A DNA stretch of 64,000 nt from Euphorbia lathyris (lineage: Eukaryota > Streptophyta > Magnoliopsida > Malpighiales > Euphorbiaceae): the NCBI RefSeq assembly GCF_963576675.1, contig NC_088913.1, positions 21,154,001-21,218,000 on the forward strand. Reading direction: 5' to 3'. The translations under genes were made by a program, and so were the position numbers. The notes under the pieces were generated by a model. The model was not told the origin of the DNA. It searched no databases and saw nothing but the letters and a program-made list of their open reading frames with translations. This document shows positions 41,351-53,213 of this stretch, piece by piece; the stretch's first letter is position 1; every line of letters starts with the position of its first letter.

Positions 41351-42505
41351 AGTTCAGCGACTTCTTCTGTTGGAGTTCTGTCTAAAGTTCAATAATATTA
41401 TAATTAAATCCTATTATTAAAATTAATTCTAGAAATTTAGCTATTCTTAACTTAATTCTTCATGTTTTATGGCGGATGTTATCAGGGTTGATTGTGTGTA
41501 AATTTTTTTTTTTCTAAATCAAACTTGCTTCATTAAAAAAAATGGGATAAAATTAAATGGACTTAACAGACAAAACAATTTAAAAAAAAACTAGAAATTT
41601 GGATTTGAGATATGCTAACACGAAAAACAAGTTCAAATTTTGATTTAAGAGACCTAATAGGTAAACAAATTTGGATTTAGGAGCAGTGGATATTGGTCTT
41701 TCCATTTCACATCCAATGGGCTGGACGGATCCAGCACCCGCCCAGTAGTGGTCTGGACGGATACAGCATCCACCTAGACCAAAATTGGGCTTGTATACCT
41801 TTAGCGACGGAAAATACAAAATTCTTTAATTTTTTGTGACGAAAAATGCTAATCGTCACAAAAAAAATATGCATTATGTTTATGATTTTTTTGAGAAAAA
41901 AAAATATAAATTTTATTGATTCAGACTCATAATCATCCATTTTTTAGATTCGAATTGTCGCATATCAATTATTTTTATAATTTCAATTATTATTGTTCGA
42001 GTTTGTGATTTTAGAGAAATAATTTTTAGATTTTATCAAAATTATAAGAAGGGCAAAAAAGTCCAAATGGGGGCGGTAACAGTAATTTGGGAGCGGCATT
42101 GAGCAATTCATTATTTTTATTATTATTAATATGTATCATATTATACATTCCATGTGATAACTCATACTATCACACGAACACTCAAAGGATAGGTTCTGGT
42201 CTTACCCTTTTTAAGATATCAGATAAGGACAAAGTAAAGGTACCTTCATGGGTGACCTGGTTAGGCCCGTGAAACGTTCTCAACTCAAAGTGCTTTTCCA
42301 TCAAAGTTGGTGGGAAAGATTTTCCTAAACGTGGTTCGGGAGTTAGTATAAAAAATGGTTTGGGAATCAAACCAAACTCTCATTACTACCCATTAGAATT
42401 AGATCAAAGCTACCCTGTAGTAATCGCCCTCTCAAAAAAACATTTAAGATACCTACTCATGCAAAAATGTGGTAAAAATGTGGTATTTGTTTACAGAAAT
42501 ATGAT
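41351..42505. other. Spacer, nothing clearly recognised
   Basis: AT-rich, without a coding frame of known family. A short patch at 41,683-41,712 resembles, over about 28 bases, antisense GST exon 1 sequence (around 8822); this is too short to call a gene fragment. Confidence 0.5.
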
Positions 42506-42510
42506 ATATT

Positions 42511-42904
42511 TGTTAAAATAATAAATAAACTTAATTGTTTAAAGTAATAAAAAAATAAAAAATTAGTTAAGAAAAGAAAAATCAAACAAGATAAGAGGAT
42601 GTAGTTGGGTTATTAATAGAGGTATGGAGAATGGTGGCTACAATTAATGCATGTCTCACTAGATAAGAAAAATGTAGTATATGGTATGTAATTGTTAGCA
42701 TGTGTCCGAAAAAATGAACTCCATAAATAGAGTTTGTTTTTAGTCTTTTAATATATAGAACAATAAAAAAAGAAGTGGAGTATTAGAGAAAGAGAGAAAA
42801 TTGAGTGAGGTTGTGTCTCATTTTCTGTAAACTATTTAGTAATCCAAAGTTCATATTTATTCCACTTTTCCAAATTGCTTTTTTACTCCCTTCATTTTTC
42901 AACA
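42511..42904 (+). repeat. 5' LTR of the compound copia element
   Basis: It opens TGTTAAAATAATAAATAA and ends CATTTTTCAACA. It lacks a 7-base piece (around GAGAGTATGTGATG) present in the 3' LTRs and has about ten substitutions from 49,672-50,070. Confidence 0.92.
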
Positions 42905-42907
42905 AAG

Positions 42908-42920
42908 TGGTATCAGAGCC
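42908..42920 (+). other. Primer-binding site (initiator tRNA-Met type)
   Basis: TGGTATCAGAGCC starts four bases after the LTR end. It is complementary to the 3' end of the plant initiator methionine tRNA, the standard primer of copia elements. Confidence 0.9.
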
Positions 42921-42963
42921 ACGTTATGAGAGTCAGTCTTCCGCAAAACAGATCCTATAAAAA

Positions 42964-43970
42964 ATGTCAGACGGTATCAAACTTCCTTATCAATATCCTC
43001 AGCTCACCAAAACCAATTATTCAAGTTGGTGTATTCGAATGAAGGAGTTACTCGGATTTCAAGATGTCTGGGATATTGTTGAAAAAGGCTACGTAGTCCC
43101 AGACAACGAGGCAACTTTGACACAGGCAGAAAAAGATACTCTGTAGAAAAATCGCAAAAGCGATCAAAAGACGCTTACTCTCATCCATCAAGGTTTGGAT
43201 GAATTAATGTTCGAGAAAGTAGCCGAAGCTACTACCGCCAAACAAGCGTGGGAAATCCTACAAGTTTCTCTTCAAGGGGAAGAGAAAGTTAAAAAGGTTC
43301 GTTTACAGATGCTGAGAGGAGAATTTGAGACGATGAGGATGAAAGAGACGGAGGCCATTAGTGATTACTCATCCCGAGTAAAATCTGTCGTAAATCAGAT
43401 GCGGTAATATGTGATCACTACTACCAAAATTTGATTACGTAGTGGTGGCTATGGAGGAGTCTAGAGACATTAGCAAAATGTCCGTTGATGAAGTTGTAGG
43501 GTCACTACAAGCACGAGAGGAACGGTTTGAGAAACGAAGAGAAGATTCCGCAGAACTAGTCCTAGCAACGAAGGCTGTGTTTAAAAATGGTGAAAGTAGT
43601 CAGTCCGGCAGAGGACGCGGAAGAGGTTGAGGAGGAAATGGTAGAGGACGAGGACGTGGTAGAAGTCAAGGCAGAAATGAAAACGGCAACAACAACAATG
43701 AAACAAGCACTCAATTAACTAGAGGGAGAGGAAGAGGCCGAGGACGCGATTAAGGAAGAGAAAACTGAAGGCCGAATGAAGGACGCAACAAATCCAACAT
43801 TCAATGTTATAATTGCTTTAAGTATGGTCACTATGCTGTGGAATGTTGGAGTCTGCCTAAAGAGGTAGAGGAGACTGCCAATAATATTCAAGATGAGGAA
43901 ATAACTGGCACAGTGTTACTTATACCTATGAAGGTGAAGAAAATCGCGAAAATAATATATGGTATCTTGA
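42964..43970 (+). pseudogene. Copia gag/protease, first unit, disrupted
   Basis: Gag starts MSDGIKLPYQYPQLTKTNYS, then [31 protein letters not shown] and EFETMRMKE. It has a TAG at 43,144 and a TAA at about 43,406, where some 40 bases present in the second unit are missing. An Arg/Gly-rich linker is followed by the zinc knuckle CYNCFKYGHYAVEC near 43,810 and the protease block WYLDNAVSNHMCGD near 43,960. Confidence 0.88.
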
Positions 43971-45543
43971 CAATGCGGTAAGTAATCATATGTGTGGTGA
44001 CAAAAAGATGTTCGTGGAGCTCTATGAATCCATTCGCGGTAATGTTGTATTTTGAGATTCCTCTAAGGTTCCTATTACAGGCAAATGAACCATTCTTATT
44101 CGGCTCAAAAATGGCGCTCACCAGTTTATTGATAATGTTTATTATGTTCCTAGCATGAAAAACAATATTTTGAGCTTGGGACAGTTACTGGAGAAAAATT
44201 ATGAAGTTCATATGGTGGACCGAAAACTACTCCTGTTGAATGAGAAAAAGGAGTTGATTGCACGAGTACCCATGGCAAGAAATAGAATGTTCACAATTAA
44301 CATTCAGACGGACATGGCCAAATGTTTGAAAACTTGTGTGCAAAGTCCCCCCTGGCTTTGGCATTTACGGTACGAACATCTCAATTTTGGAGGACTGAAG
44401 CAGTTGGGACAGAAGCAGATGGTAAACGGATTGCCTCACATTGACCAGCCTCATCAACTGTGTGAAGGATGTCTTGTTAGAAAACAATTCAGATCCAATT
44501 TTCCAAAGAAGTCCATGTCAAGAGCAAAGGCGCCACTTGAGCTAGTTCACACAGACGTGTGTGGACCAATCACTCCACAGTCTCTTGGTAAAAATAAATA
44601 TTTTCTACTTTTCATTAATGATTATAGTAGAAAAACTTGGGTGTATTTTTTGAAGGAAAAAACAGAAGTTTTTGAGACATTTAAAAAATTCAAAGTCCAA
44701 GTGGCGAAAGAAAGTGGTCATTTTATTAAAGCACTCAGATCAAACAGAGGCGGTGAATACATGTCCATCTCTTTCAAGAAATTTTGTGAAAAGCATGGAA
44801 TCCGTCATTTCCTTTCAGTCCCCAGATCACCTCAGCTAAATGGCATAGTAGAAAGAAAGAACAGAAAGGTGCTCAACAAGGTGAGGAGCATGTTAAAAAG
44901 CAAAAAATTTGCCGAAAGAGTTATGGGCCGAAGCAGTAGACTGTGCTGTCTACCTGTTGAACAGATCGCGAACTGTTAGTGTTTGGGATCAAACTCCACA
45001 AGAAGCATGGAGCGGAATAAAGTCCAATATTTCTCATTTGCGTGTTTTTGGCAGTGTTGCTCATGTCCATGTACTGGATGAAGAACGCAAGAAGCTAGAT
45101 GATAAAAGCAAGAAATATTTGTTTGTGGGCTATTCAGAACATTCAAAAGGGTACAAAATGTTCGATCCTCAAACTCAGAAAATCGTCATCAGTAGAGATG
45201 TCACCACTGATGAAGAAGCAGTTTGGGACTGGACCGGTGAAAAAAAAACAGCTACAGTTTTTATCCTTTCATGGATGAAGACAATGATCAGGAAGAACCA
45301 GCCATAGTCACAGCCACAACACCAGCAACCAGTTCGACATCAGCAAGCTCATCCAGTTCGAGTTCGTCCTCGAGTAATGAAGACAGTTCAGATGAACATC
45401 CACCCGGAAAGCCTAAAAAATTCATACCTATTAAAGATCTCCATGATGTAACAAGAAATCTCGATGATGAATTAACTCTTTATTGTCATTTTGTTAATGA
45501 TGAACCAACAGATCCAGAAGAAGCAATGAAAGATGAAAAATGG
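43971..45543 (+). pseudogene. Copia integrase and RT start, first unit, disrupted
   Basis: The frame from 44,155 to 44,979 covers the zinc-binding region and integrase core. Differences from the second unit are telling: LRSNRGGEY in place of LRSDRGGEY replaces the second catalytic Asp, and NDYSRKTW replaces DDYSRKTW. A one-base insertion near 44,910 shifts the frame. The Ser-rich linker and first RT residues follow to AMKDEKW, where the unit is cut at 45,543 and the second unit begins. Confidence 0.88.
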
Positions 45544-46660
45544 TGTCAGAGCCACGTTACGAGAGTCAGTCTTCCGCAAAACAGACCCTATAAAAATGTC
45601 AGGCGGTATCAAACTTCCTTATCAATATCCTCAGCTCACCAAAACCAATTATTCAAGTTGGTGTATTCGAATGAAGGAGTTACTCGGATTTCAAGATGTC
45701 TGGGATATTGTTGAAAAAGGCTATGTAGTCCCAGGCAATGAGGCAACTTTGACACAGGCAGAAAAAGATACTGTGCAAAAAAATCGCAAAAGCAATCAAA
45801 AGGCGCTTACTCTCATCCATCAAGGTTTGGATGAATTAATGTTCGAGAAAATAGCCGAAGCTACCACCGCCAAACAAGCGTGGGAAATCCTACAAGTTTC
45901 TCTTCAAAGGGAAAAGAAAGATAAAAAGGTTCGTTTACAGATGCTGAGAGGAGAATTTGAGACGATGAGGATGAAAGAGATGGAGGCCATTAGTGATTAC
46001 TCATCCCGAGTAAAATATGTTGTAAATCAGATGCGGCAATATGGAGAAAAAATTGAAGAGTTCAGAATTGTTGAAAAAATTATGTGATCACTAGTACCAA
46101 AATTTGATTATATAGTGGTGGCTATGGAGGAGTCTAGAGACATTAGCGAAATGTCCGTTGATGAAGTTGTAGGGTCACTACAAGCACGAGAGGAGCGGTT
46201 TGAGAAACGAAGAGAAGATTCCGCAGAACTAGTCCTAGCAACGAAGGTTGTGTTTAAAAATGGTGAAATTAGTCAGTCCGGCAAAGGACGCGGAGGAGGT
46301 TGAGGAGGAAATGGTAGAGGACGAGGATGTGGCAGAAGTCAAGGCAGAAATGAAAATGGCAACAACAACAATGAAAGAAGCACTCAATTAACTAGAGGGA
46401 GAGGAAGAGGCCGAGGACGCGATCAAGGAAGAGAAAACTGGAGGCCGAATGAAGGACGCAACAAATCCAAAATTTAATGTTATAATTGCTCTAAGTATGG
46501 TCACTATGCTGTGGAATGTTGGAGTCCGCCTAAAGAGGTAGAGGAGACTGCCAATAATATTCAAGATGAGGAAATAACTGGCACAGTGCTACTTATACCT
46601 ACGAAGGAGAAGAAAATCGCGAAAATAATATCTGGTATCTTGACAATGCGGCAAGTAATC
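45544..46660 (+). pseudogene. Copia gag/protease, second unit, disrupted
   Basis: Gag restarts at about 45,596 (MSGGIKLPYQYPQLTKTNYS), fuller than in the first unit, and includes YGEKIEEFRIVEKIM before a TGA at 46,085. The zinc knuckle CYNCSKYGHYAVEC is near 46,480 with a TAA just before it. The protease block is [14 protein letters not shown] near 46,640. A chance frame runs from linker to gag across the junction (45,271-45,714). Confidence 0.88.
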
Positions 46661-46662
46661 AT

Positions 46663-48140
46663 ATGTGTGGTGACAAGAAGATGTTCGTGGAGCTCTATGA
46701 ATCCGTTCGCGGTAATGTTGTATTTGGAGATTCCTCTAAGGTTCCTATTGCAGGCAAAGGAACCATTCTTATTCAGCTCAAAAATGGCGCTCACCAGTTT
46801 ATTGATAATGTTTATTATGTTCCTAGCATGAAAAGAAATATTTTGAGCTTGGGAGAGTTACTGGAGAAAAATGATGAAGTTCACATGGTGGACCGAAAAC
46901 TACTCCTGTTGAATGAGAAAAAGGAGCTGATTGCACGAGTACCCATGGCGAGAAACAGAATGTTCACAATTAACATTCAGACGGACGTGGTCAAATGTTT
47001 GAAAACTTGTGTGCAAATTCCCCCCTGGCTTTGGCATTTACGGTACGGACATCTCAATTTTGGAGGACTGAAGCAATTGGGACAGAAGCAGATGGTAAAC
47101 GGATTGCCTCACATTGACCAGCCTCATCAACTGTGTGAAGGATGTCTTGTTGGAAAACAATTCAGAACCAGTTTTCCAAAGGAGTCCATGTCAAGGGCAA
47201 AGGCGCCACTTGAGCTAGTTCACACAGACGTGTGTGGACCGATCACTCCACAGTCTCTTGGTAAAAATAAATATTTTCTACTTTTCATTGATGATTATAG
47301 TAGAAAAACTTGGGTGTATTTTTTGAAGGAAAAAACAGAAGTTTTTGAGACATTTAAAAAATTCAAAGTCGAAGTGGAGAAAGAAAGTGGTCATTTTATT
47401 AAAGCACTTAGATCAGACAGAGGCGGTGAATACGTGTCCATCTCTTTCAAGAAATTTTGTGAAAAGCATGGAATCCGTCATTTCCTTTCAGTCCCCAGAT
47501 CACCTCAGCAAAATGGCGTAGTAGAAAGAAAGAACAGAACGGTGCTCAACATGGTGAGGAGCATGTTAAAAAGAAAAAATTTGCCGAAGGAGTTATGGGC
47601 CGAAGCAGTAGACTGTGCTGTCTACCTGTTGAACAGATTGCCAACTGTTAGTGTTTGGGATCAAACTCCACAAGAAGCATGGAGTGGAATAAAGCCCAAT
47701 ATTTCTCATTTGCGTGTTTTTGGCAGTGTTGCTCATGTCCATGTACTGGATGAAGAACACAAGAAGCTAGATGATAAAAGTAAGAAATATTTGTTTGTGG
47801 GCTATTCAGAACATTCCAAAGGGTACAAAATGTTCGATCCTCAAACTTAGAAAATCGTCATCAGTAGAGATGTCACCATTGATGAAGAAGCAGTTTGGGA
47901 CTGGACCGGTGAAAAACAAAACAACTACAGTTTTTATCCTTTCATGGATGAAGACAATGATCAGGAAGAACCAGCCATAGTCGTAGCCACAACACCAGTA
48001 ACCAGTTCGACATCAACAAGCTCATCCAGTTCGAGTTCGTCCTCGAGTAATGAAGACAGTTCAGATGAACATCCACCCGAAAAGCCTAAAAAATTCATAC
48101 CTATTAAAGATCTCCATGATGTAACAAGAAAATCTCGATG
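46663..48140 (+). pseudogene. Copia integrase, second unit (copy 2 counterpart of 1-1118)
   Basis: A 395-residue frame (46,663-47,850) holds [44 protein letters not shown] and [11 protein letters not shown], so the integrase core is complete up to the TAG at 47,848 that is also found at 827. The linker follows with the same frameshift near 48,129. From 47,022 onward this is the second copy of the segmental duplication. Confidence 0.92.
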
Positions 48141-49658
48141 ATGAATTAACTCTTTATTGTCATTTTGTTAATGATGAACCAACAGATCCAGAAGAAGCAA
48201 TGAAAGATGAAAAATGGAGAAAAGCCATGGAAGAGGAGATTCATTCGATCGAGAAAAATATAACATGGGAACTAACGTCACTTCCGGCCGGTCAAAAACC
48301 CATTGAAATTGTCCGACATAAAGCAAGATTGGTGGCGAAAGGGTTCAGTCAATGACCCGTAATTGACTACAATGAAGTCTTTGCTCCTGTTGCCAGAATG
48401 GAGAGTATCAAACTGGTAATTTCTATAGCTGCTCAAAACGGGTGGAGAATCCATCAAATGGATGTGAAATCCTCATTTCTCAACGGATATCTGAAGGAGG
48501 AAATTTATATCTAGCAACCACCTGGGTATGTTGTAAAAGGTCAAGAAAATAAAGTGCTAAAATTAAAAAAGGCACTTTATGATCTCAAGCAAGCACCACG
48601 AGCCTAGAACAGTCGCATTGACAAATATTTTCAAGAAAATGGTTTTGTTAAATGCCCGCATGAATATGCCCTATATGCAAAAGTGAAAAATGGAGATATG
48701 TTACTTGTTTGTTTGTATGTGGATGATCTTATTTTTACAGGGAACAATCCTAAGATGTTTGAGGAATTCAAGAATACAATGGCTTGTGAGTTCGAGATGA
48801 CTGACATTGGTCTAATGTCATATTATCTTGGCATTGAAGTGAAGCAGAATGATGATGGAATTTTTATTTCTCAATGTGGTTTTGCAAAGCAGATCTTAAA
48901 GAAGTTCAAGATAAAATTGTAATTCCGTCAGCACGTCAGTCGAATGTGGAATCAAGCTGACAAAAGATGAAGGTGGAGACAGAGTCAACCCGACATTATT
49001 CCGAAGCTTGGTCGGAAGTCTCAAATACTTGACGTGTACGAGACCAGATATTCTTTACGCAGTCGGCTTAGTAAGTCGATACATGGAAGCCCCAGCGGTG
49101 TCACATTGGAACGCAGCCAAAAGAATTCTCCGTTATGTGAAAGGTACAACTAATTTGGGTTTACTTTATTCAAAATCTGATGATTTCAAATTATTTGGAT
49201 ATAGTGATAGTGACTGGGCCGGGGACAAAGATGACCGAAAAAGTACAACTGGTTTTATATTTTTTCTGGGTGATACTGCATTTACATGGAGTTCGAAGAA
49301 GCAGGCAATCGTGACGCTGTCAACCTGTGAAGCTGAATATGTTGCTGCAACCTCATGTGTCTGTCATGCAATTTGGCTCTGAAAATTGCTAAAAGAATTT
49401 CAAATGAGTCAAAATGATCCAACAGAGATTTTTATCGATAACAAGTCTGCACTGGCATTAGCGAAAAATCCAGTATTTCATGATCGGAGTAAGCCCATTG
49501 ATACGAGGTATCATTTTATTCGGGACTGCATTGAGCAAAAACACGTTACACTGAAGTACGTAAAGATGCAAGATCAGATTGCAGATATTTCTACGAAGCC
49601 ATTGAAGTACGATGTGTTCAGTCATTTGAGAGCTCAACTAGGAGTCATAAAAAATTAA
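48141..49658 (+). pseudogene. Copia RT and RNase H, second unit (copy 2 of 1119-2637)
   Basis: It has the same motifs and the same stops as copy 1 (TGA 48,353, TAG 48,512 and 48,605, TAA 48,920, TGA 49,380). Differences noticed are single bases, for example QCGF for QYGF and KLFGYSDSD for KLVGYSDSD. Confidence 0.92.
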
Positions 49659-49671
49659 GTTTAAGGGGGCA

Positions 49672-50070
49672 TGTTAAAATAATAAATAAACTTAATTGTT
49701 TAAAATAATAAAAAAATAAAAAATTAGTTAAGAAAAGAAAAATCAAACAAGATAAGAGAGTATGTGATGTAGTTGGGTTATAATAGAGGTATGGAGAATG
49801 GTGGCTATAATTAATGCATGTCTCACTAGATAAGAAAAATGTAGTATATGGTATGTAATTGTTAGCATGTGTCCGAAAAAATGAACTCTATAAATAGAGT
49901 TTGTTTTTAGTCTTTTAATATATAGAACAATAAAAAAAGAAGTGGTGTGTCAGAGAAAGAGAGAAAATTGAGTGAGGCCGTGTCTCATTTTCTGTAAACT
50001 ATTTAGTAATCCAAAGTTCATATATATTCCACTTTTCAAATTGCTTTTTTACTCCCTTCATTTTTCAACA
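49672..50070 (+). repeat. 3' LTR of the compound copia element (copy 2)
   Basis: TGTTAAAATA...TTTTTCAACA, 399 bp, preceded by the polypurine tract AAGGGGGC (49,663-49,670). Apart from the 11-bp duplication in copy 1 it appears identical to 2651-3060, while it differs at many sites from 42,511-42,904. Confidence 0.93.
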
Positions 50071-50120
50071 ATGTTATGGTCTCGCATAATATTTAGTTGT
50101 ACACATGTCATCCTATACAC

Positions 50121-51002
50121 ATAGGGCCGGTCCTGATAATCTATGGCCCCTATGCGGAATAATAAATAAAGGCTCTTTTAATAAAAAATATTTTACGTAA
50201 AAAAAGTTAAAATGTATTTGGCTACTATTGTATTATTTGATAACATTTTTCTATTGAAGTATTTTATCATTTGATCCATATGGTATCTAAAATTTTATCA
50301 TTTGTCTAATGTGGTATTACTTGATAATATTTTCCTATCGGAGTATTTTCATAAGTGAAATTTAACTCATTTTGGATAAAACAAGCTAAATAATTTTTAG
50401 AGCTTTTTACATGAATATCACAATTGATTACAAAAAGTACAATTAAATCATATCATCAAAAATACTTTTCAATATGTCATTATTTTTCGTATATAAGAAA
50501 TAAAGTATGATTTAATACTCTAATTTAAAAAATTTAGACCTCAATTCATAAATTCTAAACTTTAATAAATATATTCTAGACTTTTAATTTATAAATCTAT
50601 AACATAACTTAAAGTATATATATCATTTGATATAAATTCATAAATGCTAAACCTTAGTAAATATATTCTAGAGTCTTAATTTATAAATCTTTGTAAATGA
50701 GTCTTTAAAATTGAATTTGAATAATTTTTTTTTTCTTTCTCCATCTAAGCTCTCCTTATTGTAGGAATCGAACATAGAATCATTCTTGAGGAGATATCTA
50801 AAAAACTTTCTTTTATTAGGAATCGAACACAAGATCTTATGAATGGGGAATGCAAGCTTTACCATTAACACACTTATTTAAGTTTCATGTGAAATTATTT
50901 TCTAATACTTATATATACGTTCACAACTAATAAAAAATTTGGGCCCCTTACAGCCTTAGGCCCTAGGCCGGCGCACTCCTAGCCTAGACCCAGGGTCGGT
51001 CC
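50121..51002. mobile_element. Possible hAT-like and SINE-like remnant (copy 2)
   Basis: Same content as 3111-3992, including the minus-strand A-box and B-box-like motifs (50,701-50,873). One extra T in a T-run near 50,735 changes the chance frame. Confidence 0.33.
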
Positions 51003-51021
51003 TGCACACACACACACACAT

Positions 51022-51080
<59 letters not shown>
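51003..51080. repeat. (CA)n(TA)n microsatellite (copy 2)
   Basis: Longer allele of the run at 3993-4055. Confidence 0.95.
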
Positions 51081-52371
51081 CCCTTATCAAAATTAGAGAT
51101 ATAACAGACATTTTACAGGAAAAGAATGCATTATTCGATGGGAAATGTACGTATCAACAACGTACTGAACGAGCTACCCATTGATATCATGATTGATGTC
51201 ATATGAACAATTTTGGATAATAGAGCAATTTTGGGCGTAATTAATTGGGATAAAGTGTAAAAATACCCTAAGATTTACAAGTAGGAGCAATTTTAGTATT
51301 AATGTCTAGAATGGTGCAATTTACCCTTAGTTGACATTCAAGATCAATTTTACCCATAATATTGGTAACTTGACTCAATTTTAGAAATTATTTATGATAT
51401 TGTATGAAATTGAAATGTAGGTAAAACCTAAAACAAGACTTTTCAGATGGACAAGGTTTTAGCTGTTGGATTGTATTGTTATTTTACTTGTTGTCTAAAT
51501 TATTGTAGAAAATGAAAAGAAAGAAAAGAATAGAAGAAGGAAAAGGAGGCGCTGCTTCCATTTTATTTGCAGGAGAATGAGAAATATGAGAGTGTTTTTG
51601 TCCAAATAAAGTGAAAATGTCTAGATTTATAAAAAGTGAATGAAGTAGTCCTAATATGTAAATGAGCTTTTAAATTGGCTCAAATTTATAATTTTGCTTT
51701 AAAATTATTATTTATGACTAAACATGTGGATGTGATTAATGCAACTTTAATTAAGGTTTTTATCTAAAATCATATAATTTCATGTTTATCACTATATAAG
51801 GTTTTTATTAAGTGGAATTACCTTCGAGAGTTAAACTAGAAACTTCATCAATATACAAAAAAAAAATAACTATGACTGTTTATTATCAATTAAAAGAGAA
51901 AACGACATGAAGGGTAATGCATTCACTTGGTAAACATAATCAATTTCCATTGCAATGAAAAAGGATGCTAACACTGACCCTCGCACCAAAACTGACCAGA
52001 TGACATAGGCAATTCGGTCTGTTGTTTAGTGTGAAGAAATCATCAGTGATCCTAATGAAGACACAATTAGATATTTACTTAGCCAATAACAAATCGGAAG
52101 ATAATCCTGATTTTAAGGGGAAAGGATATTAGAAGGAGATCTTGCACCATTTTTATTGGAGATGGAGAATCCAAACCCATCATGAAATGTCGGGATACCA
52201 TGACCAATTGAGTGACACAAAAAGGGTTATGACTCGAAATCTAATTGGAATTTTAGTTATAGGAATAAAGTTCTTTAATATTTGATAGTGAAGTGTTTCG
52301 ATAAAGTTGTTTAGTATTTGATATTGAAGTTGTTTATTTTAGAATATTTTGATTGAATTTGGTTGAAGTAA
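51081..52371. other. AT-rich stretch, no gene seen (copy 2)
   Basis: Equivalent of 4056-5344 with a few base changes; nothing recognised. Confidence 0.6.
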
Positions 52372-52379
52372 TTAAAAAA

Positions 52380-53181
52380 GGGTAAATTTCAAAAAAAAAA
52401 AAAACTCTGTGGTTTCATGATTTTAAAAAAAAAACTCATGTGGTTTGTTTTTACAAAAAAAAGACCGTGTTATACGTCGTTACAAGAATTATGGAAAATG
52501 GCTTAACACCGTTTTATTTGATGACATGACAAAGGGTAAAATTATCCGAATTTGTTGGGGGATTCTTCTTCTGTTACAGTTACAGTTACACTTCTTCTTC
52601 TTCTTCTTCTAATTTCATTGTTTTCACTTTCTTTTTAATATTAATTTCAAGTTTTTCTGATCTCTTACTTCTTTTGAAGATCTTTTATCTAACGGGATCT
52701 TCGAATCAATGACAACAAACTGCAATTCAGCGGACGACGATTCTTGCCGAGACGACTCGGCAGCACTCATTCTCAAATTCGTGGCCATGGCGTCAATTCT
52801 CATGTCCGGAATAGTTGGCATCGCAATCCCGCTCATCGGAAAGCATCACCGTTTCCTAAGAACAGACTGGAACGTCTTCGTCACAGCAAAAGCCTTCGCC
52901 GCTGGCGTAATTCTGGCCACTGATTTCATTCATATGCCTTTCCCGTTGGCGTAATTCTGGCCACTGTAATAGAAGAAGAGAAGAAGAAGAAAATGGTGGC
53001 CCAATTTGGAGAATTTTACCCTTTGTCACGTCATCAAATTAAACGATGTTAAGCAATTTTCCGTAATTTTTGTAACGGCGTATAACACGGTCTTTTTTTT
53101 TTTTGTAAAAACAAACCACGTGAGATTTTTTTTAAAACCATTAAACCATAGGTTTTTTTTTTTTTTTTTTGGAATTTACCC
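52380..53181. mobile_element. Pack-type TIR element with ZIP fragment (copy 2)
   Basis: Same ends and TTAAAAAA flanks (52,372-52,379 and 53,182-53,189). The left TIR keeps TGTTATACGTCGTTACAAGA near 52,468, which copy 1 lost, and which pairs with the right TIR. The right TIR has lost about 76 bases kept in copy 1 (5970-6045). Each copy thus preserves the part the other has lost. Confidence 0.85.
52709..52954 (+). pseudogene. ZIP metal transporter, N-terminal fragment (copy 2)
   Basis: Identical to 5663-5908 except at RTDWNVF, where copy 1 has RTDGNVF; ZIP proteins usually have Gly or a similar small residue there, so copy 1 is closer to the ancestral state. Same truncation after the second membrane segment. 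Confidence 0.85.
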
Positions 53182-53213
53182 TTAAAAAAATTAATTTTTT
53201 ATTATTTATGATT

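Larger units (their letters stand above)
42511..50070 (+). mobile_element. Compound Ty1/copia element with a partly repeated interior
   Basis: Order: 5' LTR (42,511-42,904), primer site, gag-protease-integrase and the RT start (to 45,543), then without any LTR a second start (primer-site remnant TGTCAGAGCCACGTTACGAG), gag, protease, integrase, RT, RNase H, polypurine tract and 3' LTR (49,672-50,070). Flanking ATATT (42,506-42,510) and ATGTT (50,071-50,075) are an imperfect 5-bp TSD. The LTRs differ at roughly a dozen sites in about 395 bp, so the element is old compared with the segmental duplication. Confidence 0.9.

Noticed and set aside
41683..41712. About 28 bases similar to antisense GST exon 1
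   Set aside because: Too short, with no further GST sequence around it; chance or an unprovable relic.
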